NCBI RefSeq assembly: GCF_001580365.1
Contig: NZ_CP014480.1
Span: 2,543,008-2,607,007, forward strand
DNA length: 64,000 nt
Source: Kocuria turfanensis
GTDB lineage: Bacteria; Actinomycetota; Actinomycetes; Actinomycetales; Micrococcaceae
Direction of reading: 5' to 3'
Within the stretch, counting starts at the first letter, position 1. The number at the start of each line of letters is the position of its first letter. The notes below the pieces were generated by a model, which saw only the letters and a list, made by a program, of their open reading frames with translations, was not told the DNA's origin and made no database searches. Positions 59,448 to 64,000 of this stretch are shown one piece after another. The translations under genes were made by a program, and so were the position numbers.

Positions 59448-60316
59448 AGCGGGCTCCGGGCGGCGCGCAGGTGCGCCAGGACCGCGGCGGTGACCTCCTC
59501 CGGGCGCTCCTCGGCGAGGAAGTGGCCGGCGTCCACGGCGCGACCCGTGGCCCGGGGGAAGTGGCGCCGCCACAGCTCGAGCGGGTCCTCCCGGGCGCCC
59601 ACCCGGCCGCGGGCGCCCCACAGCACCAGCGCGGGGGTCTCGAGCCGGGCGTCCTCGTCGGCCCGGTCGATCTCCACGTCGGGGCCGGCCGCGGCGCGGT
59701 AGTCGCGGCACCAGGCGTCGACCACGGACGGGTCGCGCGCGGCCTCCTCGTAGGCGGCGAGCGCGGCGGGGTGGAACGCGACCTCGGTGCCGCTGAGGCC
59801 CTGCAGCGTCGCGCGCACGAAGTACACGGGGTCGTGGCCGATCAGGGTCTGCGGCAGCCCGCCGCCCTGGGCGAGGAAGGCCCAGTGGTAGTACTTCTGC
59901 ACCAGCCAGGCATCCATCGACCGCCACACCTCCAGCGTGGGCAGGATGTCGAGCAGGGCGACCGAGAGCACCGCCTCGGGGGCGTCGAAGGCCATCCGGT
60001 GGGCGGTCCGGGCGCCGCGGTCGTGCCCGACGACGTGGAACCGCTCGTGCCCCAGGGCGCGCATGAGCCGGATCTGGTCGGCGGCCATCGCCCGGAAGGT
60101 GAAGTCCTCGCTGTCCGTCCAGGAGCGGCCGTAGCCGCGCAGGTCGGCCGCGACGACGGTGAACTCCTCGGCGAGCACGGGGGCCAGGGCGTGCCACATC
60201 GCGTGCGTCTGCGGGAAGCCGTGCAGCAGCAGCACGGGTGGGCCGTCGCCGCCCGTGCGGGCGTGGACCACGCCGTCGGGGACGGGGACGTCCTGGGGTG
60301 CGAAGTCGGCGAGCAC
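59432..60316 (-). CDS. Alpha/beta hydrolase, fluoroacetate/haloacetate dehalogenase type
   Basis: 294-aa hydrolase with the residue set of fluoroacetate dehalogenases: nucleophile D99 with R100 and R103 in GHDRGART, D123 in LLDILPT, H144-W145 in YYHWAFL, Y206 in CRDYRAAA and catalytic H265 in DAGHFLAEERPEE. The first six keep a constant offset of 11 to those I recall for the Rhodopseudomonas enzyme (Asp110, Arg111, Arg114, Asp134, His155, Trp156). HGFPQTH provides the oxyanion hole. GTG 60316 with AGGAGGA is clear. Substrate could be a haloacid or epoxide; fluoride specificity is only inferred from motif. Confidence 0.88.
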   Translation of the reverse strand: MLADFAPQDVPVPDGVVHARTGGDGPPVLLLHGFPQTHAMWHALAPVLAEEFTVVAADLRGYGRSWTDSEDFTFRAMAADQIRLMRALGHERFHVVGHDRGARTAHRMAFDAPEAVLSVALLDILPTLEVWRSMDAWLVQKYYHWAFLAQGGGLPQTLIGHDPVYFVRATLQGLSGTEVAFHPAALAAYEEAARDPSVVDAWCRDYRAAAGPDVEIDRADEDARLETPALVLWGARGRVGAREDPLELWRRHFPRATGRAVDAGHFLAEERPEEVTAAVLAHLRAARSPLRRPA

Positions 60317-60448
60317 GGTTCCTCCTGGCGGTCGGATCGGCACAGCGGGCCCGGGGCGGGCCCGGACGGCGCGGCCCCGGGGGTTGTCCCGGCGGGCCGG
60401 AGCGCACATGCTCAAGGAAACACCAGGACGCGACCGGGAGACACCCCC

Positions 60449-61696
60449 ATGAACCACGCCCCCGTCCAGTTCGCCGGCCGGGCGAGCGCCTCGCAGGAGC
60501 TCGTGGCCGCGGCCGATCGGTACACGGCCCGGACCTACTCCCCGCTGGAGGTCGTCGTCGCCCGGGCGCACGGTGCCACCCTCACGGACGTGGAGGGCCG
60601 GGAGTACCTGGACTTCCTCGCCGGCTACTCGGCGCTGAACTTCGGGCACGGCCACCCGGCGGTCCTGGCGGCCGCCCGGGCCCAGCTGGAGCGGGTGACC
60701 CTGACCAGCCGTGCCGTGCACAACGACCAGCTCGGGCCCTTCGCCCGGGAGCTGTGCGAGCTGCTCGGCCAGGACATGATGCTGCCGATGAACACCGGCG
60801 CCGAGGCCGTCGAGTCGGCGATCAAGCTCGCCCGGAAGTGGGGCTACGAGCGCAAGGGGGTGGCCCCCGGGCGGGCGCGGATCGTCGTGGCGGCGGGCAA
60901 CTTCCACGGCCGCACCACCACGGTCGTCAGCTTCTCCGACGACGACGACGCGCACCGCAACTACGGCCCCTACACCCCGGGCTTCGACACCGTGCCCTTC
61001 GGGGACCTCGCCGCGCTCGAGGCCGCGCTCACGGAGGACACCGTCGCGGTGCTGCTGGAGCCGATCCAGGGCGAGGCCGGGGTGATCGTGCCGCCGCCGG
61101 GCTACCTGGCGGGCGTCCGGCGGTGCACCGCCGAGCGCGGCGTCCTGCTCGTCGCCGACGAGATCCAGTCCGGGCTGGGCCGCACGGGCCGGACGCTGGC
61201 CTGCGAGCACGAGGGCGTGGAGGCGGACCTCTACCTGCTGGGCAAGGCCCTGGGCGGAGGCGTGCTGCCGGTCTCCGCGGTGGTGGGCCGCGGAGAGGTC
61301 CTGTCGGTGCTGCGGCCCGGCCAGCACGGCAGCACCTTCGGCGGCAACCCGCTCGCCGGCGCCGTGGGCCGCGCCGTCGTCGGCCTGCTGTCCACCGGGC
61401 AGCCCCAGCGGGCGGCGCGGGAGCGGGGGGAGAGGCTGCACGCCGGTCTCGCCGAGCTCGCCCCGCTGGGCCTCACCGCCGTGCGCGGGCGGGGACTGTG
61501 GGCCGGGATCGACATCGACCCGCGCCTGGGCACCGGCCGCGAGTGCTGCGAGCGGCTGGTGGCGCACGGGGTGATCGCCAAGGACACCCACGGCGCGACC
61601 GTGCGCCTGAGCCCGCCGCTGGTGATCACGGAGGAGGAGCTGGAGCGGGGCCTGGCCGCCCTGGCCGCCGTGCTCCGGGAGATGGCGGCCCGCTGA
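60449..61696 (+). CDS. rocD: Ornithine--oxo-acid transaminase
   Basis: 415-aa class III PLP aminotransferase converting ornithine and 2-oxoglutarate to glutamate semialdehyde and glutamate. Seen: NFGHGHPAVLAAARAQLERVTLTSRAVHNDQLGPFA, MNTGAEAVESAIKLARKWGY (typical of OAT), GNFHGRTTTVVSFSDD, VLLVADEIQSGLGRTG and Schiff-base Lys266 in LLGKALGGG. Full length. ATG 60449 has only a weak GGGAG site. Divergent from the dehalogenase-type gene. No arginase is nearby, so the arginine route is not complete in this window. Confidence 0.92.
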   Translation: MNHAPVQFAGRASASQELVAAADRYTARTYSPLEVVVARAHGATLTDVEGREYLDFLAGYSALNFGHGHPAVLAAARAQLERVTLTSRAVHNDQLGPFARELCELLGQDMMLPMNTGAEAVESAIKLARKWGYERKGVAPGRARIVVAAGNFHGRTTTVVSFSDDDDAHRNYGPYTPGFDTVPFGDLAALEAALTEDTVAVLLEPIQGEAGVIVPPPGYLAGVRRCTAERGVLLVADEIQSGLGRTGRTLACEHEGVEADLYLLGKALGGGVLPVSAVVGRGEVLSVLRPGQHGSTFGGNPLAGAVGRAVVGLLSTGQPQRAARERGERLHAGLAELAPLGLTAVRGRGLWAGIDIDPRLGTGRECCERLVAHGVIAKDTHGATVRLSPPLVITEEELERGLAALAAVLREMAAR

Positions 61697-61705
61697 GCCG
61701 CCCGC

Positions 61706-62212
61706 TCACCCGACGTGGCCGGGCGCCTCGTCGTGGGCCAGGGCGGACTCGATGCTGCCGGCCAGCTGGGCCGGTGCGGTGCGCGGGGCGAAGCGGCGGA
61801 TCACCCGGCCGTCCCGGCCCACCAGGAACTTGGTGAAGTTCCACTTGATGGCGTCGCCCATGACCCCGCTGCGCTCCCCGCGCAGCCAGGCCCACAGCGG
61901 GTGGGCGCCGGGGCCGTTGACGTCGACCTTCTCGAACATCGGGAACGTGACGCCGTAGTTGCGGCTGCAGAAGTCGGCGATCTCCTCCTCGGTGCCCGGT
62001 TCCTGGTGGCCGAACTGGTCGCAGGGGAATCCGAGCACCACGAAGCCCTCCTGCTTGAAGTCGCGCCACAGCTGCTCGAGGCCCTCGTACTGCGGCGTGA
62101 ACCCGCACTGGCTGGCCGTGTTGACCACGAGCACCACCTTCCCGGCGTAGGCGGACAGCGGCTGCTCGCGCCCGTCCAGGGTGGTCGCGGTGAAGTCGTG
62201 CAGTGTGGTCAT
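61706..62212 (-). CDS. Glutathione peroxidase-family thiol peroxidase
   Basis: 168 aa. Catalytic Cys36 (not selenocysteine) in NTASQCGFTPQYEGLE, Gln in GFPCDQFGHQEPG and Trp in IKWNFTKFLV, the full active-site set. FPCDQF contains the second Cys typical of thioredoxin-dependent members, so it is probably reduced by thioredoxin or mycothiol, since actinobacteria lack glutathione as a rule. ATG 62212; convergent with rocD (9 nt between stops). Confidence 0.93.
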   Translation of the reverse strand: MTTLHDFTATTLDGREQPLSAYAGKVVLVVNTASQCGFTPQYEGLEQLWRDFKQEGFVVLGFPCDQFGHQEPGTEEEIADFCSRNYGVTFPMFEKVDVNGPGAHPLWAWLRGERSGVMGDAIKWNFTKFLVGRDGRVIRRFAPRTAPAQLAGSIESALAHDEAPGHVG

Positions 62213-62285
62213 GGGAGGCCTCCCGGGCGTTCGGCGACGACGGTCCGCTCCCATCATGCCCCCGGACCCCCGCCCCGTCCCCGGC

Positions 62286-62350
62286 CCCGCGAGGTTGCGG
62301 ACGTCGGCCACGCGGCCGGGCGCGGTGGCCGACGTCCGCAACCTCGCGGG
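62286..62350. terminator. Very long perfect hairpin between gntR and glutathione peroxidase genes
   Basis: Perfect 26-bp stem (62286-62311 with 62325-62350) around a 13-nt GC loop, touching the stop codon of the DasR-like gene at 62351. Acts as its terminator; also precedes the peroxidase gene, 74 nt upstream of its start. Confidence 0.75.
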
Positions 62351-63073
62351 TCAGCTCCGGGGGCCCCGCATGCGGGCGAGGAAGCGGAAGCGGTCGCCGC
62401 GGAACACCGAGCGGGTCCACTCCATGGGGGAGCCGTCCGCCGTGAACCCGAGTCGGTGGATCAGCAGCAGGGGAGCTCCCATCTCGATGTCCAGGAGCCG
62501 GACGTCGTCGGGACCGGCGAGCTGGGTCTCCACGGTGTCCTCCGCCTCGACGATTTCGATGCCGTAGTCCTCCCGCAGCGCGGTGTACAGGGACCCGGTC
62601 CGGTCGAGGCGCTCCGCCAGGTCGGGCAAGGGGCCGGTGAGCAGGGCGATCTCGTGCGCCAGGGGCTCGCCGTTGATGAACCGGATCCGCTCGACCCGCG
62701 CCAGCTCGGTGCCGGTGGGCACGCGGAGGCGGGCCGCGGCGTCGTCGTCGGCGGCCGTGCGGCTCACGCCGAGGACCCTCGAGGAGCTCGCGAGGCCCTG
62801 GGCGGCCGCGTCGTCGCTGAACGAGGTCAGCTGGCGCACGTAGGTGAACCGCGGCGGGGCCACGAAGGTCCCGCGGCCCTGGGCCCTGCCCAGGACGCCC
62901 TCGGCCACGAGCTCGCCGATGGCCTGGCGGACCGTGGTCCGGGAGGTGGCGTACTGCTCGGCGAGCGCACGCTCCGTGGGGATGAGCGTGCCGGGGGCCG
63001 CGTCTCGCACGAGCGCCCGGATCTGCTCCTTGAGCAGGTAGTACTTCGGGACGGTCCGCGGCTCCGCGCTCAT
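62351..63073 (-). CDS. DasR-like GntR/HutC-family regulator
   Basis: 240 aa. Winged helix VPKYYLLKEQIRALV...TSRTTVRQAIGELVAEGVLGRAQGRGTFVAPP and a UTRA ligand domain ending EWTRSVFRGDRFRFLARMRGP. This pattern closely follows Streptomyces DasR, the N-acetylglucosamine-responsive regulator that binds dre sites and senses glucosamine-6-phosphate. A dre-like site lies in the shared promoter with the divergent sugar-binding lipoprotein gene 73-88 bp away. ATG 63073; a long hairpin follows the stop. Confidence 0.88.
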   Translation of the reverse strand: MSAEPRTVPKYYLLKEQIRALVRDAAPGTLIPTERALAEQYATSRTTVRQAIGELVAEGVLGRAQGRGTFVAPPRFTYVRQLTSFSDDAAAQGLASSSRVLGVSRTAADDDAAARLRVPTGTELARVERIRFINGEPLAHEIALLTGPLPDLAERLDRTGSLYTALREDYGIEIVEAEDTVETQLAGPDDVRLLDIEMGAPLLLIHRLGFTADGSPMEWTRSVFRGDRFRFLARMRGPRS

Positions 63074-63145
63074 CGGGCCAGCATATCGGGCGGCTCGCCC
63101 GGCACTGCGGGGACCGGCTGCCCGGGTGTGACCATTGACACCCAA

Positions 63146-63161
63146 ATTGGTCTAGTCCAAG
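63146..63161. promoter_or_regulatory. dre-like operator (DasR type)
   Basis: ATTGGTCTAGTCCAAG, differing from the dre consensus (A C/G TGGTCTAGACCA C/G T) at a few bases and itself nearly palindromic. It starts 5 nt after a perfect TTGACA -35 (63135-63140) and lies between the divergent genes, so DasR-like binding would block the transporter gene. Confidence 0.65.
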
Positions 63162-63216
63162 CTGGGGGCAGCGCAACCCGTGACAAAAGTGAACGGTGCG
63201 GCGAAGGGAAGGGGAC

Positions 63217-64000
63217 ATGCACATGAGTGCACGAACGAGGCGTCGATCGCGGGCCGTGGTCCTGGGGGCCGGTCTGTCGATGACCATGGTGCTGTCCGCC
63301 TGCGCGGGGGGCGGGGAGAGCGCCGCAGGTGACACGGAGGGTGACGGCGTCGTCGAGGTTTGGGCGCACAGTGGTCAGGCGGCCGAGGCCGAGGCGCTCG
63401 AGGCTCTGGTGGAGCAGTACAACGGTTCGCAGGAGGACGTCAGCGTCGAGCTGACCCTCATCCCGGAGGCGGACTACACCAGCACCGTCCAGGCGACCGC
63501 CGCGGAGGACCTGCCCGACGTGATGGAGATGGACGCCCCGACGATGGCGTCCTTCGTCTACGACCGCAAGCTCGTCCCCCTCGACGGCGTGGTCGCGCAG
63601 GAGACCCTCGACAACCGGATCGAGGGCGTGCGGGAGAGCGGGACGTACCAGGACCAGACCTACGCCGTCGGGATGTTCGACGTCGGTCTCGGGCTGTGGG
63701 GCAACCAGCAGCTGCTCGACGCCGCCGGTGTGGACGCTCCGGCAACCGCCGACGAGGCGTGGACGGCGGAGGAGTTCGAGCAGAACCTGCAGAAGCTGGC
63801 GGAGGCCAGCCCGTCGGGCAACGCGATCGACCTGGGGGAGGCCAACGGCTTCGCCGCCGAGTGGGGCACCTTCACCACCAGCCCGATCCTGTGGTCCAAC
63901 GGCGGCACGCTGATCCGGGACGGCGCCGCGGAGGGAGTGCTCAACAGCGCCGAGAACGTCGAGGCGATGGAGGAGTGGGCCTCCTGGAAGGAGCACACGG
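63217..64000 (+). CDS. Sugar ABC transporter substrate-binding lipoprotein, 3' end cut off
   Basis: First 261 residues of an extracellular solute-binding protein family 1 member. Lipobox LSAC (Cys about 29) after a basic, hydrophobic signal, then VVEVWAHSGQAAEAEALEALVEQYN, TVQATAAEDLPDVMEMDAPTMASFV and YQDQTYAVGMFDVGLGLWGNQQLLDAAGVDAP, standard for group 1 binding proteins. Start ATG 63217 or 63223, both served by GAAGGG sites. Divergent from the DasR-like gene with a dre-like site between, so an amino sugar or its oligomer is the likely ligand. The rest of the transporter lies past the window. Confidence 0.9.
   Translation, partial: MHMSARTRRRSRAVVLGAGLSMTMVLSACAGGGESAAGDTEGDGVVEVWAHSGQAAEAEALEALVEQYNGSQEDVSVELTLIPEADYTSTVQATAAEDLPDVMEMDAPTMASFVYDRKLVPLDGVVAQETLDNRIEGVRESGTYQDQTYAVGMFDVGLGLWGNQQLLDAAGVDAPATADEAWTAEEFEQNLQKLAEASPSGNAIDLGEANGFAAEWGTFTTSPILWSNGGTLIRDGAAEGVLNSAENVEAMEEWASWKEHT

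Overview
The window is very GC-rich, densely coded DNA from an actinobacterium. A mycothiol-dependent isomerase-type protein, GTG starts, ATGA start-stop overlaps, an IS481-type insertion and excalibur/sortase surface proteins all point to Micrococcales, probably Micrococcaceae (Kocuria-like). The genus is inference from gene style, not from a search. It reads as ordinary chromosome with one insertion sequence, a few broken genes and one unusual family of surface-protein cassettes. No rRNA, tRNA or CRISPR array was found.

Layout. 1-2.5 kb: an amidase and M20 amidohydrolase pair. 2.6-4.3 kb: a GIY-YIG nuclease-like gene split by an IS481-family element with a perfect 6-bp target duplication. 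4.6-11 kb: VOC protein, SbcC/SbcD-like pair, DinB/MDMPI-type protein, HD protein, then an AraC remnant. 11.6-13 kb: surface-protein plus sortase cassette 1. 13-20.2 kb: GAF regulator divergent from a flavin monooxygenase, AAA ATPase, CapA, and two tandem paralogous membrane proteins. 20.3-24.6 kb: a 5-oxoprolinase operon (pxpA-BCCP-accC-pxpB-pxpC). 24.7-28.8 kb: a formamidase/acetamidase operon with amide channel, AmiC-like sensor and divergent MarR regulator. 28.9-34.8 kb: membrane protein, NCS1 permease, phosphotransferase and two divergent AraC regulators. 34.9-38.2 kb: cassettes 2 (substrate truncated) and 3, with nagB between them. 38.3-43.7 kb: membrane protein, MFS exporter, and a gluconate-type permease divergent from a GntR regulator and SDR. 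43.8-47.5 kb: AsnC regulator divergent from an operon of an uncharacterised 476-aa protein, an SDR and a threonine-aldolase-like enzyme. 47.7-58.9 kb: DUF72, aldo-keto reductase, and the L-arabinose locus (LacI regulator, araB-araD-araA, sugar ABC transporter chvE-mmsA-mmsB). 59-64 kb: a 28-aa small protein, a fluoroacetate-dehalogenase-type hydrolase, rocD, glutathione peroxidase, a DasR-like regulator and the start of a sugar-binding lipoprotein.

Most interesting: three paralogous cassettes, each pairing a secreted excalibur-domain protein ending in a VPxGxADTG-type sorting signal with a sortase that itself carries a lipobox, so the sortase is predicted to be a lipid-anchored lipoprotein rather than a transmembrane protein. 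The three sortase genes also share an inverted repeat just inside the coding start, with one compensatory base-pair change. Second: the AsnC-controlled operon whose first protein has an HDxxH...EELRCD arrangement resembling M49-type zincins.

Metabolic logic: the loci mostly encode scavenging of small carbon and nitrogen sources (5-oxoproline, amides, purine or cytosine-like bases, gluconate, L-arabinose, amino sugars), each with an adjacent regulator. Operator-like sites are visible for several: a LacI-type palindrome before araB, a DasR-type dre site before the last gene, and a CRP/GlxR-type site over the gluconate permease promoter.
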